Assembly: GCF_009184895.1 (NCBI RefSeq)
Contig: NZ_WESE01000012.1
Coordinates: 12,580-76,579 of the forward strand
DNA: 64,000 nucleotides
Direction of reading: 5' to 3'
Source: Nostocoides sp. F2B08
GTDB lineage: Bacteria > Actinomycetota > Actinomycetes > Actinomycetales > Dermatophilaceae
Part shown: piece by piece, positions 53,493-64,000 of the stretch
How positions within the stretch are numbered: the stretch's first letter is position 1
Layout: every line of letters starts with the position of its first letter
Notes under the pieces: model-generated
Databases searched by the model: none
What the model was told of the DNA's origin: nothing
Seen by the model: the letters and a program-made list of their open reading frames with translations, nothing else
Translations under genes and position numbers: made by a program

Positions 53493-54023
53493 ATGACCAT
53501 CACGACCCATCACCGAAGCCTCACGACCTACACTGAGCTCACTGCGAGCATGCAGACTGACCCGGAGGCTCGTCACCACGGTGGCGCGGCCTCCGTGTCG
53601 TCTTCACGGCAGGCGTTCCCCGTCAGCGGCTCCAGGTGCGCGACTTTCCCCACCCACATGGAGTGGGTCCCCGACCGGGAACGGCGTGTCGTCCCCGACA
53701 TGATGGCCGCCCTCTGCCGGCGCTGCCCGGCGCGGCAGAGCTGCCTGCTCTGGGCTTTGGCCGGGCAGGAGCAGGGCTACTGGGCAGGGACCACCAGCAA
53801 CGATCGCGAGATCATGCTCCAGCTCGACCAGGACGATGTCGATACCGCCGACTGGTTACAGGACCTCGCACGCAACGAGCTCACCAACGGTGCGCTGCAC
53901 CCCATCGGGGAGGGCGGCTATTTCTGGTACCGACGGCGCGGGTGCCGCTGTGGAGAGTGCAAGAGCGCCAACGCGCAGGCACGTGCCAAGGAGCGCGCCA
54001 AGGCCAAGGAGAAGGCGGCGTGA
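53493..54023 (+). CDS. WhiB-family protein with C-terminal Cys extension
   Basis: Predicted 176-aa WhiB. RCATFP supplies the first Cys and CRRCPARQSC the other three; GYWAGTT is the turn. Unusually, a long C-terminal extension carries GCRCGEC, similar to the Cys element in the helicase at 3831-6746. ATG 53493 follows GAGGGG. It stands behind copy C of the shared promoter element. Confidence 0.82.
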   Translation: MTITTHHRSLTTYTELTASMQTDPEARHHGGAASVSSSRQAFPVSGSRCATFPTHMEWVPDRERRVVPDMMAALCRRCPARQSCLLWALAGQEQGYWAGTTSNDREIMLQLDQDDVDTADWLQDLARNELTNGALHPIGEGGYFWYRRRGCRCGECKSANAQARAKERAKAKEKAA

Positions 54024-54664
54024 CGACGACTCTCTGGATAGGCGAGACTCGGAGTAGTCCCTTACCCGACCCCGAGAAAAGCTGGCACAACACGATGGCC
54101 CTTATCGACAGCCCTTGGAGCCGACTTCGGAATCCGGCTCCAATCCCACCTGGATTCACCGCCCGGACCCTCATCGACCTCGACGACCTGGCCTTTGCTC
54201 AACTGATCCAGGCGCACCTGGTGCCACGCGACCAGGACCCGCAAGGGCGGCGGCTCTGGGAGAGGTTCTGGAGGGTCCTTCGTGAGGACGACCGGCTCGC
54301 TGACCGCACCTACGACGTGCTCGAGCAGTTCCTCAGCACCACGGAGGACGCCATCGAGAGCGGCAATCTCGATGACGCCGGCACCAAACGAGCCGAGAAG
54401 TTCACGCAGCAGTGCGAGATGAGCTGGCAGCGGGTCAACCGGGGCCGCGACCGCAACGGCGCCTTAGGTTGGGCCGGGCAGCACGCCACCGCCCACCCCC
54501 CGCAGTCTCGCCGCGTGATCGCCTCGCTGATCGCGGCGATCGCCAGGCATCGCGCAGACGTGCTGCGCGAGTTCGGCAAGCCCACCGCCTCAGACGCCGA
54601 GCTGTGGGACGTCATGGCCCGCCTTGGGCTCGATCCGCGCGACTACGACACCAGGGACCGCTGA
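54020..54664 (+). CDS. Hypothetical protein coupled to WhiB
   Basis: Predicted 214-aa helical soluble protein. The GTG overlaps the WhiB stop by 4 bases (GTGA). No family was recognised; co-translation suggests a WhiB partner or target. Confidence 0.55.
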   Translation: MTTTLWIGETRSSPLPDPEKSWHNTMALIDSPWSRLRNPAPIPPGFTARTLIDLDDLAFAQLIQAHLVPRDQDPQGRRLWERFWRVLREDDRLADRTYDVLEQFLSTTEDAIESGNLDDAGTKRAEKFTQQCEMSWQRVNRGRDRNGALGWAGQHATAHPPQSRRVIASLIAAIARHRADVLREFGKPTASDAELWDVMARLGLDPRDYDTRDR

Positions 54665-54689
54665 CACTCCACGCGCCACGCCGCCACGC

Positions 54690-54721
54690 CGCCACGCTCC
54701 CAAGCCGCGCCACGCTCCCAA
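54690..54721 (+). repeat. Short direct repeats before the type III R-M genes
   Basis: CGCCACGCTCCCAA occurs twice (54690-54703 and 54708-54721), preceded by further CGCCACGC-like units. They occupy the 119-bp gap ahead of the methyltransferase gene and may be part of its promoter. Confidence 0.45.
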
Positions 54722-54783
54722 CGCAACACGAGCCGTAAGGTCATGGGCAGAACCCACCCACCACTTCGGGAGCTCACCACCCC

Positions 54784-56901
54784 ATGGCCAACGACTTGAA
54801 GAACCTGCTGGACCGCGTCGAGCGGGTTGACAGGTCTCTGGCGTCTGAACTGCGCCAACAGATCAGCACCCTGGCCAGGCGTCGTGAGTTCGGGCTGAAC
54901 TTCGAGAAGCACAAGCCGGAGACCGTCGAGTTATACGGAAGAACCGTTCGGGCCGGGGACAAGGTCCGGCTCCTCAACCCCCGAGGGCAGCACGGGCCCC
55001 GCGAGGACAGTCGCACCTGGCGAGTCAAGACCATCACCAAGGCCAAGGCTGGCCACCAGGCGCGACTCCAGGACCTCGAGGGTGACGACGAGCAGACCGC
55101 CCCGCTGGACGAGCTCGTGGTCATCGCCGACTTCCGCGACCCGATCTACCCCGGGCTGCGCTCAACCGGATCCATACGCCGAGGTGGGGACAAGCCACAT
55201 CATGTGGTCATCAACGCCGAGAACTTCCACGCACTCGAGACGATGCTGTTCACCAGCCAAGGCGCCGTAGACGCGATTTACATCGACCCCCCCTACAACA
55301 GTGGCGCCAAGGACTGGAAGTACAACAACGACTACGTTGACGGCGAGGACGCCTATCGACACAGCAAATGGCTGTCCTTCATGGAGCGCCGACTCAAGCT
55401 CGCCCGCAAGCTGCTCAACCCCACCAACTCAGTTCTGATCGTCACCATTGATGAGAAGGAGTACCTGCGCCTCGGGCTGCTACTGGAGCAGACCTTCCCA
55501 GAGGCCAACATCCAGATGGTGAGCTCTGTCATCAATCCCAGTGGGTCACAGAGGCCATTGGGCTTCTGGCGCACAGACGAATACATCTTCTTCGTGGCTA
55601 TCGGGAGCGCGGTGCCCAGTTCCTGGGTGACTGACATGACCAAGGAGGCCGGCGGCCCTGCGCAACGCCGAGCCATCTGGAACAGCCTGCGGCGACGCGG
55701 CGCTGGCAATCTGCGCGTTGATCGGCCGGGCTGCTTCTATCCGATCTACGTGAGAGACGGTTCCATCGTCGCCATCGGTTCACCGCTTAGTCCGCAAGAG
55801 CAGCCCGGGGACGAACCCGACGTGCCCGGTGCCACGGCCATGTACCCGATCAAAGAGGACGGCACTCAAGGTCGCTATGAGTGCAACCCCAAAACCGCCG
55901 AAGAACTCCGCCTGAAGGGATACCTGAGGCTGAAGGTGCACCGAGGTGAGCCGAGCATCCAGTACCTCAGAAAGTCTGAGATTCAGCGGCTGGCAACCGG
56001 TGAGCTGGTATCCCGTGGCCAGAACGAACAGGGATACCTAGAGATCGACTGGGGTGCGGAGGTTGCGCGCCAGGTCAAACCAAAGTCCGCCTGGAACATG
56101 CCGTCGCACGACGCAGACCAGAACGGTTCACGCATCAACCGACTCCTCATGCCAGATCGCAAGTTTCCGTACCCCAAGTCGCTCTACGCGGTGGAGGACG
56201 CTCTCAGGTTCTTCGTCGGCGACAAGCCAGATGCTCTCATCCTCGACTTCTTCGCTGGATCCGGTACGACGGCCCACGCCGTGATGCGTTTGAACAAGCA
56301 GGACAGTGGGTGTCGGCGCTCCATCTCGGTCACCAACAACGAGGTATCTGCGGCTGAGCAGAGGGAACTCCTGGCCAAGATGCTGCGCCCCGGTGATCCC
56401 GACTGGGAGGCTCTGGGGATCTGTGAGTACATCACCAAACCTCGACTCACTGCAGCGATCACGGGTCACACCTCCACCGGTGCTCCCATCAAGGGTGACT
56501 ACAAGTCCATCGACGAGTTCCCTATGTCGGACGGGCTCGAGGAGAACGTTGAGTTCTTCACCCTGACCTACGAGGACCCCCGGGTCGTCGCGGCCGACCT
56601 CGGGTTCGAGGCCATTGCCCCCTTGTTGTGGATGCATGCCGGGGCTATTGGTGAGCAGATCATCGCCCGCACCGACACCTACGCGGTGGTCGACTCCTAT
56701 GGGGTGCTCTTCGCCATCGACGCCGCGGGACCCTTCGCCAAGGCCGTCGAGTCGAAGAACTCGGTCCGAGTGGCATTCATCGTGACCGACGACGAGAAGC
56801 AGTTCCAGCGAGTGTCCGGACTGCTGCCCTCACAGGTCGAAACGGTTCGGCTCTATGAGTCGTACCTTCGGACCTTCGAGATCAACACCGGCAAGGAGTA
56901 A
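54784..56901 (+). CDS. mod: Type III modification methyltransferase (Mod)
   Basis: Predicted 705-aa N6-adenine methyltransferase of the beta class: DPPYNSG near residue 168, and FAGSGTT (AdoMet binding) near 490. The intervening target-recognition region is large. It would methylate the host plasmid and chromosome at an unknown site. A full-length downstream Res completes the system. Confidence 0.9.
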   Translation: MANDLKNLLDRVERVDRSLASELRQQISTLARRREFGLNFEKHKPETVELYGRTVRAGDKVRLLNPRGQHGPREDSRTWRVKTITKAKAGHQARLQDLEGDDEQTAPLDELVVIADFRDPIYPGLRSTGSIRRGGDKPHHVVINAENFHALETMLFTSQGAVDAIYIDPPYNSGAKDWKYNNDYVDGEDAYRHSKWLSFMERRLKLARKLLNPTNSVLIVTIDEKEYLRLGLLLEQTFPEANIQMVSSVINPSGSQRPLGFWRTDEYIFFVAIGSAVPSSWVTDMTKEAGGPAQRRAIWNSLRRRGAGNLRVDRPGCFYPIYVRDGSIVAIGSPLSPQEQPGDEPDVPGATAMYPIKEDGTQGRYECNPKTAEELRLKGYLRLKVHRGEPSIQYLRKSEIQRLATGELVSRGQNEQGYLEIDWGAEVARQVKPKSAWNMPSHDADQNGSRINRLLMPDRKFPYPKSLYAVEDALRFFVGDKPDALILDFFAGSGTTAHAVMRLNKQDSGCRRSISVTNNEVSAAEQRELLAKMLRPGDPDWEALGICEYITKPRLTAAITGHTSTGAPIKGDYKSIDEFPMSDGLEENVEFFTLTYEDPRVVAADLGFEAIAPLLWMHAGAIGEQIIARTDTYAVVDSYGVLFAIDAAGPFAKAVESKNSVRVAFIVTDDEKQFQRVSGLLPSQVETVRLYESYLRTFEINTGKE

Positions 56902-56905
56902 GCGG

Positions 56906-59497
56906 TTGCGCTTCCAGTTGAAGGACTACCAGGACGACGCAGCCCGCGCCGTGCTGGAACGGCTCGAGCAGTGCCGTGAGGACTACCACCGCCGCGGGGA
57001 GCGGTTCTCCTTCGCGCTGTCCGCTACCACCGGGGCCGGCAAGACGGTGATCGCGGCCACGGTCATCGAGGCACTTGTTCACGGCTCCACCGAGTTCGAC
57101 GTTGAGGCCGACCCCGGGGCAGTGGTGCTGTGGATCAGCAAGGACCCCGCCCTGAACGAGCAGACCCGGCACCGCATCATCGAGGCCGCTGATCGGGTCC
57201 CGGTCGGTGACCTGGTGCTGCTGGACAAGGACTTCGCCGGTGAGAAGCTGGAGAAGGGCACCGTCTACTTCATCAACCCGGCCAAGCTGGCCAGCAGCAG
57301 CCTTTTCGTGCGCAAGACCAACGCTCGGCAGTTCACCTTCTGGGAGATCCTCGACAACACCATCAGGGACGAGCACCTGACCCTTTACGTCATCCTCGAC
57401 GAGGCCCACGAGGGCATGAAGGCGGTCCGGCGGGACGAGGCCGAGGAGCGCCAGACGATCGTGCAGAAGATCATCAATGGCAACGGCTCCAACCTGCCTG
57501 TCCCGATAGTCTGGGGCATCTCGGCGACACCGGAGCGGTTCACCACCGCAATGGCCAGCGCCACCGAGCGCACAGCCAAGTCCAACGTGGTCATCGACCC
57601 CGTGCGGGTCCAGGCATCTGGACTGCTGAAGAACACGCTCGTGCTCGACATACCCGACGAGAAGGGCGACTTCGAGACCTCCATGCTGCGGGACGGCACG
57701 GTCGAGTTCGTCGATCAGAGCGCACGATGGGCCGAGTACTGCGCGAGCGTGGGGGAGGACCTGGTCACCCCGCTGCTGGTGGTGCAGCTACCCAACAAGG
57801 AGACCGGGGCGGCGGGGGAGAAGGCCGAGGACCTGTTCATCGCCAACACCCTCAGCGTCATCCGTGGCGCCTTCGCAGAGTTCACCGACGACTGCGTCGC
57901 TCACGTCTTGGGCGACCGCGGCGATCTGGAGATCAACGGTGTGCCGATCCCCAAGGTCAAGCCGCAGGACATCCAGAACGACCCCACGGTGCGGGTGCTG
58001 CTGGCAAAGGACGCCGTCTCCACCGGCTGGGACTGCCCTCGCGCGGAGGTGCTCGTCTCGCTGCGGCCGGCACGAGACAAGACCTACATCACCCAGCTGC
58101 TCGGTCGAATGGTGCGCACCCCCCTGGCCAGGTCGACTAACGACGACCGGCTCAACTCGGCCTCGTGCTTTCTGCCGCACTTCGACCGGCCCACAGCAAA
58201 GGCGGTCTCCGAGGAGATCATGGGTGTCGCCAAGACACGCGGCGGCGAGCCACCGCTTCCTCCGGGACCAAAGGTGATCTTCCAGCCGGTCGACCTGGCC
58301 TGGAACGAGCAGGTGCCTGACGAGGTGCGCGAGCTGCTGGAGAGCCTGCCGTCCCTACCCAAGCCGGCGGCTATGCCCAAACCAGTCAAGAGAGCGATCG
58401 ACGCGGCCACCGCGATGGCCGTCGACGGCCTGGTGGACAAGCCCAACGAGCAGCTCATGGGCACCTTCTTCGGGGTTCTCGACGGTGCTGCGGCCCAGTA
58501 CGCCGCCGACGTCGAGCAGATCGCGGCCGCGATCATGCAAGCCGAGATCAGACGCTTCACCACCCGGCACGGGGACAGCGCTGCGCAGTCCAGCCAGATG
58601 GTGAGGGAGGCGGATGAGAACACCGTCAAGGAGGCACTTGGGACTACCCGGCGGATCTTTGGCGCAGCTGTGGTCACTGGGTACCTCAAGCGGCTCTACC
58701 AGCAGGCGCTTGCCGCCGACGGCATCACCGCTGACTTGGTCAGCATCGACGCCAAGGTTGCGGCCTTGTCCCGGATTGAACGAAACGGAGAGACCGTCGT
58801 CGTCAAGGCACTGCATGACGCCGCCGAGACCCAAACCCGGGCATGGTTGGAGAAGTACCACGGCCAGATCAAACTCCTGGGCGACCCCCGACAAGCGGTG
58901 TACGACGACATTCGAGGCCAGGCGCGCGAGCCAGAACCGACACCCACCCAGCTGAAACTCAATCAGCGCGTAGAGGGCGCCACAGCGGACGGGGAGAAGC
59001 TGCCGCGCTACCCCAAGCACGTCTTGGCCGACAGCGACGGCCAGTGGCCACTGGACCCCAAGTTCACCAGCTGGGAGAAGGACGTCCTGGCGCAAGAGCT
59101 CGAGCGATCCTCGGTGGTGGCCTGGTATCGCAACCCCTCCGATGCCGGCAAGCACTCCATCCGAGTGCCCTACCGCAAGGACGGCGCCTGGAAGTCGCTG
59201 CAGCCGGACTTCATCTTCTTCGACACCAACGCCGACGGGCAGATCGTGCCCTCGATCGTCGACCCTCACAGCGGCAGCTTCACCGGCGCCCTGGAACGCC
59301 TCGAGGGGTTGGCCCGGTACGCCGAGGATCACGGTGCGGTCTACGCACGGATCGACGCGATCGACGAGGGGCGGGACAAGACACTGCGCTCCCTGGATCT
59401 GAAGGACCCGGCGGTGCGGTCGGCGATCCTGGCCGCCGAGAAGGCCGGAAAGTCAGCGGTCGACCTCTTCAACGGCCCTCACTCTCGAACCTACTGA
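56906..59497 (+). CDS. res: Type III restriction subunit (Res)
   Basis: Predicted 863-aa protein. A DEAH translocase core has TTGAGKT at about 41-47 and DEAHEG near 165. A C-terminal nuclease-like domain (QPDFIFFDTNADGQ then VDPHSG, about 765-790) resembles PD-(D/E)XK, but the usual (D/E)XK reads DPH. TTG 56906 has AAGGAG 7 bases upstream and avoids overlap with mod; an in-frame ATG at 56855 is the alternative. Together with Mod it forms a type III R-M system. Confidence 0.88.
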   Translation: MRFQLKDYQDDAARAVLERLEQCREDYHRRGERFSFALSATTGAGKTVIAATVIEALVHGSTEFDVEADPGAVVLWISKDPALNEQTRHRIIEAADRVPVGDLVLLDKDFAGEKLEKGTVYFINPAKLASSSLFVRKTNARQFTFWEILDNTIRDEHLTLYVILDEAHEGMKAVRRDEAEERQTIVQKIINGNGSNLPVPIVWGISATPERFTTAMASATERTAKSNVVIDPVRVQASGLLKNTLVLDIPDEKGDFETSMLRDGTVEFVDQSARWAEYCASVGEDLVTPLLVVQLPNKETGAAGEKAEDLFIANTLSVIRGAFAEFTDDCVAHVLGDRGDLEINGVPIPKVKPQDIQNDPTVRVLLAKDAVSTGWDCPRAEVLVSLRPARDKTYITQLLGRMVRTPLARSTNDDRLNSASCFLPHFDRPTAKAVSEEIMGVAKTRGGEPPLPPGPKVIFQPVDLAWNEQVPDEVRELLESLPSLPKPAAMPKPVKRAIDAATAMAVDGLVDKPNEQLMGTFFGVLDGAAAQYAADVEQIAAAIMQAEIRRFTTRHGDSAAQSSQMVREADENTVKEALGTTRRIFGAAVVTGYLKRLYQQALAADGITADLVSIDAKVAALSRIERNGETVVVKALHDAAETQTRAWLEKYHGQIKLLGDPRQAVYDDIRGQAREPEPTPTQLKLNQRVEGATADGEKLPRYPKHVLADSDGQWPLDPKFTSWEKDVLAQELERSSVVAWYRNPSDAGKHSIRVPYRKDGAWKSLQPDFIFFDTNADGQIVPSIVDPHSGSFTGALERLEGLARYAEDHGAVYARIDAIDEGRDKTLRSLDLKDPAVRSAILAAEKAGKSAVDLFNGPHSRTY

Positions 59498-59594
59498 TCC
59501 GTTTCTCGACCGAGGGGAAGGGCGGGGTCACAGAGACCTTGCTGGTGAACCTTCCCAGGTGACCGTCGCAAACCACTGACCGTGCGAGGCCACC

Positions 59595-60902
<1,308 letters not shown>

Positions 60903-60903
<1 letters not shown>

Positions 60904-61784
60904 TGCGCACCACGAGCTGGGACGGCACCCTGACCGCCTTGTCCTCGATCGCCCATGGCGGCGTGACCCGAGGAACCATCACGCTGCTGCGGCGTGAGCT
61001 GGTCAGCGCCCCGAACGGAGATCTCGTCCACGTTCCGATCGTCTCCGGGAACACTTTCCGTGGACGTCTGCGCCGGCTGGGGGAGGAGCTGCTGCGAGAC
61101 GCTGTTGGCTACGAAGGCCTGCTGCACCCGGCGGCCGCTCATGCACTCAGAGGTGGCGGCTCGTTGGCCAAGACCGGGCATGAGCCACTGTCTGGCAACC
61201 GCCTGCAGCAGCTGCGCGACCTCGTGCCCCAGATCGGTGTCTTCGGCGCGGCCGGCGGCGGGACGATCATCAACGGCGCCCTCGACGTCGGGAAGGTGGT
61301 CCCCCAGCTGCGCGAAACCAGGCACATCACCGGAGTCACCACGACCCGCTCAGCGTTCACCGCCACCCAGCTGGAGGCATACACGCGCCAGGACGACGGC
61401 GACGGGCACGACTTCGCCGGCGTCATCCCCTCGACCGAAACCGGAGCCGAACTCATCTTCGGCGACGACGGCCAGCCTGAGCCGGTGCTGCGCGGTAGCA
61501 ACCAGATGCTCTTCCACATCGAGACCTTCCCCGCCGGCACGGTGTTCAGCACCTGGCTGCGGCTGCGGCGACCCAGCCCTTTGGAGATGGCGTTCTTCCT
61601 CGAGGTCCTCCAGACGTTCCGTTCCGACGGACGGCTCGGCGGCAGGGTCGGGATCGGACATGGGCAGGTGCGGGCAAACCTCACCAACGACTCGACATCA
61701 GCGGATGAGGACATTCCGGACTGGCGATCTGTGGTCACCCAGAACCGTGAGGAAATCCTCACTGCCCTTCAGGGGCTCTCGTGA
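60903..61784 (+). CDS. csf2: Csf2 (Cas7-like backbone)
   Basis: Predicted 293-aa RAMP protein. GNTFRGRLRRLGEEL near 53-68 and a C-terminal Gly-rich GRLGGRVGIGHGQV are typical of type IV Cas7 (Csf2). It would form the helical backbone of the complex on guide RNA. Confidence 0.85.
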
Positions 61785-62503
61785 AGAAACTGAGGGTCCG
61801 GGCACACCTCGCCTTCGGGATCGCGCAGGCCGCGCCCTGGGGGATCGCCCTAGACGGGCTGCTCGCCTCGGAGCTATGGGCTCGACAGAAGGCCATCTAC
61901 AGGGAGCAGGGTCACGACTACGTGCGGGCGATGGAACGAGACGACCCTCCCGATCTCGATCTTCCGTTGGCGCGCTGCACGCCCAGCCAGGGCCCTTGGC
62001 ATTGGGCCGCGACCTGCGCACGCCCTGACCAGGACCCTGGACGGGTGGACGTCCACACCTGGACCGGGAGAGTGGACGCCCGAGCACTTGAACAGGTGTC
62101 CCACGGACTACCCAAGACGGTCTCTGACCGTCAGGGTCGCTACCGCGCGCGCAGGATGCCATTGCTGGTCACTCCATGCTCCTCGGTCACGTGGCACGCC
62201 GTCGGCGACCCCTCGGCCATCCTCGAGCTTCTGGAGCCGATCGTCAGCATCGGTAAGAAGCGCTCCACCGGTGAAGGCCACGTACTGCGTTGGGAGGTGG
62301 AGCTCGCCGGGGACCTCGACGACTTCACCGCGGGTCATCTGCACCCCGACGGGACTCTCGGCCGGCCGTCTCCCTTGAGTTGTCGAGCCCGCGCCGGCGG
62401 TGACGTTCTCGACGGCGGCCGCGGTCGCGCCGGCATTCGTCCTCCATACATGCACCCAACACGCCAGCACCAGCTCGCGCTCCCGGCGCTGTTGAGCTCA
62501 TGA
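61781..62503 (+). CDS. csf3: Csf3 (Cas5-like) protein
   Basis: Predicted 240-aa RAMP with a Gly-rich loop SIGKKRSTGEGHVLRW (about 157-172), the hallmark of Cas5-like proteins. The GTG overlaps csf2; the stop overlaps cysH by 4 bases. It likely caps the 5' end of the guide. Confidence 0.8.
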   Translation: MKKLRVRAHLAFGIAQAAPWGIALDGLLASELWARQKAIYREQGHDYVRAMERDDPPDLDLPLARCTPSQGPWHWAATCARPDQDPGRVDVHTWTGRVDARALEQVSHGLPKTVSDRQGRYRARRMPLLVTPCSSVTWHAVGDPSAILELLEPIVSIGKKRSTGEGHVLRWEVELAGDLDDFTAGHLHPDGTLGRPSPLSCRARAGGDVLDGGRGRAGIRPPYMHPTRQHQLALPALLSS

Positions 62504-63321
62504 CCGCAGGCCTCGACGTGCACGCCCTGCAAGGGCTGCGGGCCACCCGGCGCGACCTCGACCTCATTCGGCGACGGATCCGCAGGCATCTCGACGAACA
62601 CGAGGGCTATGTCGCCTTCTCTGGTGGTAAGGACTCCCTCGTCGTCCTCGATCTGGTCCGCCAGGTTGCGCCTGATGCGGTCGTGATGTTCTTCGACAGC
62701 GGACTGGAGTTCCCCGAGACCTACGCCTACCTCGAGCAGCTGACGGCACTGTGGTCGCTGAATCTGCATGTCATCCCAGCCCGGATGACGACCCTCGAGG
62801 TGCTGGCCGGCAACGGCGGCTGGGACCACCGCGCTCTTGACCTGGGGGTGCCCAACCTGCACCAGGTGCTCATCGTCGAACCAGCCGCCATCGGACACCG
62901 AGCACACGGACCCGGCGAGCTGTGGGGGGTGCGCGCGCAGGAGTCCCGCGGACGAGCGGCGGGCTATGTCAACGCACTTCGATCAGCCACTTGCAGGTGC
63001 ACCACCACCTGCACCACGCAGCAGCGACGAGCACAGCACGGCGGGCTGATCAGCCGGGTCGACGGCACCGTCGCCTACGGTCCCGTGTGGGACTGGCACA
63101 CCGACGAGATCTGGGGTCACATCAGCCGGAACCAGCTCCCGGTCAACCCGGTCTACGACAAACTGCGGCGGCTCGGCGCCCCCGAGCACTTCCTGCGGGT
63201 ATCGGCGATGATCGACGGAAGCAGACTCGAAGAGGGCCGGATCACCTGGCTTCGGCGCGGCTGGCCAACCCTGTTCGAGGAGCTCGCGACTGTCCTTCCC
63301 CGGCTACGCGAGTTCGTGTGA
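62500..63321 (+). CDS. cysH: CysH-like protein of type IV-B systems
   Basis: Predicted 273-aa protein with the PP-loop SGGKDS (41-46) of PAPS reductases and a Cys cluster (CRCTTTC near 164-171). The C-terminal ECG[LI]H motif of true PAPS reductases is absent. CysH-like proteins accompany most type IV-B loci; their role is unresolved. Its start overlaps csf3, marking it as part of the operon. Confidence 0.82.
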   Translation: MTAGLDVHALQGLRATRRDLDLIRRRIRRHLDEHEGYVAFSGGKDSLVVLDLVRQVAPDAVVMFFDSGLEFPETYAYLEQLTALWSLNLHVIPARMTTLEVLAGNGGWDHRALDLGVPNLHQVLIVEPAAIGHRAHGPGELWGVRAQESRGRAAGYVNALRSATCRCTTTCTTQQRRAQHGGLISRVDGTVAYGPVWDWHTDEIWGHISRNQLPVNPVYDKLRRLGAPEHFLRVSAMIDGSRLEEGRITWLRRGWPTLFEELATVLPRLREFV

Positions 63322-63340
63322 GCGAAGGAGGAAACCAGTC

Positions 63341-63682
63341 GTGGAGCCGTACGAGGAGATCGTTGCCGACGCAGTCGGGGACGTCACGAGGTTGACGGAC
63401 GCGCTGCTCGCGCGAGCCCGAGCGCAGAACCCTGGCGTCGAGTTCTCCATCTCACTCGACCAGGCGCAGTCTCTTCTGCTGCCCCGGACCTCTGACCGGG
63501 TGTATCGCACCGTCAACGGACAGTTGGGCTACTACGCAGGCCATGTCTACGACGACGCGCTCGTGGAAGCCTCGGATCACCTCCCCGAGTACGCCGAACT
63601 GGTCACCCTGGTCCCGGTCGATTCCGACGCGCCACTTTGGCAGGGGGACCTGCGCACCGGGTTGATCACCTCACTGCCCTGA
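63341..63682 (+). CDS. Hypothetical protein after the type IV operon
   Basis: Predicted 113-aa protein with no recognised motif. GTG 63341 has AAGGAGG just upstream and lies 19 bp after cysH, so it probably shares the transcript. Confidence 0.55.
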   Translation: MEPYEEIVADAVGDVTRLTDALLARARAQNPGVEFSISLDQAQSLLLPRTSDRVYRTVNGQLGYYAGHVYDDALVEASDHLPEYAELVTLVPVDSDAPLWQGDLRTGLITSLP

Positions 63683-63767
63683 CGAGGCACGCCGCGCCGC
63701 GGAAAAGGCCACCTTCCCGAGGAGGGGCGAACCCGCCTCGTGTCGGCCCTCAAGAGCTTGTGCGCTG

Positions 63768-63805
63768 TTCCACTGTGCCCGGCACCCCATGCCGCCGGGC
63801 ACAGT
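63768..63805 (+). terminator. Terminator hairpin after the type IV operon
   Basis: CCACTGTGCCCGGC and its complement form a perfect 14-bp stem around a 10-base loop, 86 bp after the last gene. It probably ends the type IV transcript. Confidence 0.75.
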
Positions 63806-63920
63806 GGATTTCCCTGTGTTTCAGGGGTGTTCGGTGTCGGTGGTGGCGGTAGTGTCGATGGCACCAACCAACTGGGGCGGGCTGACCATCTGCCCCCTGA
63901 CTCCGATGAGGAGATGACCC

Positions 63921-64000
63921 ATGACAACCATGGCTGCTGAGGCTCCAGCGTGGAGCATTGACCTGGTGGGACGACCCGCTGTGGTCGACCAGGAGATCAC
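63921..64000 (+). CDS. Start of an unidentified gene, cut by the window end
   Basis: ATG 63921 follows GAGGAG 7 bases upstream and stays open to the end (26 codons, beginning MTTMAAEAPAW). The visible part is too short to assign. Confidence 0.5.
   Translation, partial: MTTMAAEAPAWSIDLVGRPAVVDQEI

Noticed and set aside
54665-54783. Possible CRISPR array before the R-M genes
   Set aside because: Only two 14-bp copies 4 bp apart plus shorter CGCCACGC-like units; there are no spacer-length intervals.

Overview
The window reads as part of a large, high-GC actinobacterial plasmid or other conjugative replicon. The evidence is three WhiB-family proteins, a SARP/BTAD-type regulator, actinobacterial-style Tad pilus genes, GTG/TTG starts and GGAGG-type ribosome binding sites. 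Genes are tightly packed, and many neighbours overlap by 4 bases (ATGA or GTGA). No rRNA, tRNA, insertion sequence or CRISPR array was seen. The genus cannot be fixed from sequence alone; a mycelial or coryneform actinomycete is likely.

Layout. Positions 50-8684 (minus strand) hold a MoxR-type ATPase with a metallopeptidase/VWA partner, a DUF4031-DUF4326 fusion, a WhiB, and a large DEAH helicase with helicase-associated repeats. Positions 9005-11843 (minus) encode an FtsK/SpoIIIE-like translocase, a small membrane protein and a divergent WhiB. Positions 12248-17656 are an accessory block of poorly known genes, including a zinc-finger protein, an FtsK-like protein without a P-loop, a helical protein, a TIGR02391 protein and a DUF6650-like protein. 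Positions 17777-27386 (minus) form a type IV secretion (conjugation) operon: VirB8/TcpC-like, VirB2-like, VirB3-like, VirB4, VirB6-like and a three-domain cell-wall hydrolase. A sigma-like regulator faces it.

Positions 28710-40232 (minus) form a Tad/Flp pilus operon: CpaB, CpaE, TadA, TadB, TadC, Flp pilin, TadE/G-like pseudopilins, a LysM-BTAD membrane regulator, a lipoprotein and a Gly-rich secreted protein. The matching prepilin peptidase sits apart at 52118-52765. Positions 40283-49988 look like the replicon core: ParA with a ribbon-helix-helix partner, a repeat-rich non-coding region, and a very large primase/helicase whose C-terminus resembles the Streptomyces telomere-associated protein Tap. 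A small HTH protein follows it in the place where tpg (terminal protein) would lie. This hints that the replicon could be linear or related to linear plasmids.

Positions 50023-54664 carry small accessory genes, including an ADP-ribosyltransferase-like protein and a WhiB. Positions 54784-59497 encode a type III restriction-modification system. Positions 59595-63321 encode a compact type IV-B CRISPR-Cas operon (csf1, an extra small zinc-ribbon gene, cas11, csf2, csf3, cysH) with no adjacent array. Transfer (T4SS, wall hydrolase, FtsK), attachment (Tad pilus), maintenance (Par, primase/Tap) and inter-element conflict (type III R-M, type IV-B CRISPR) together describe a self-sustaining mobile replicon. 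A 16-bp sequence repeated exactly in front of three separate transcription units suggests that a small plasmid regulon ties some of these parts together.
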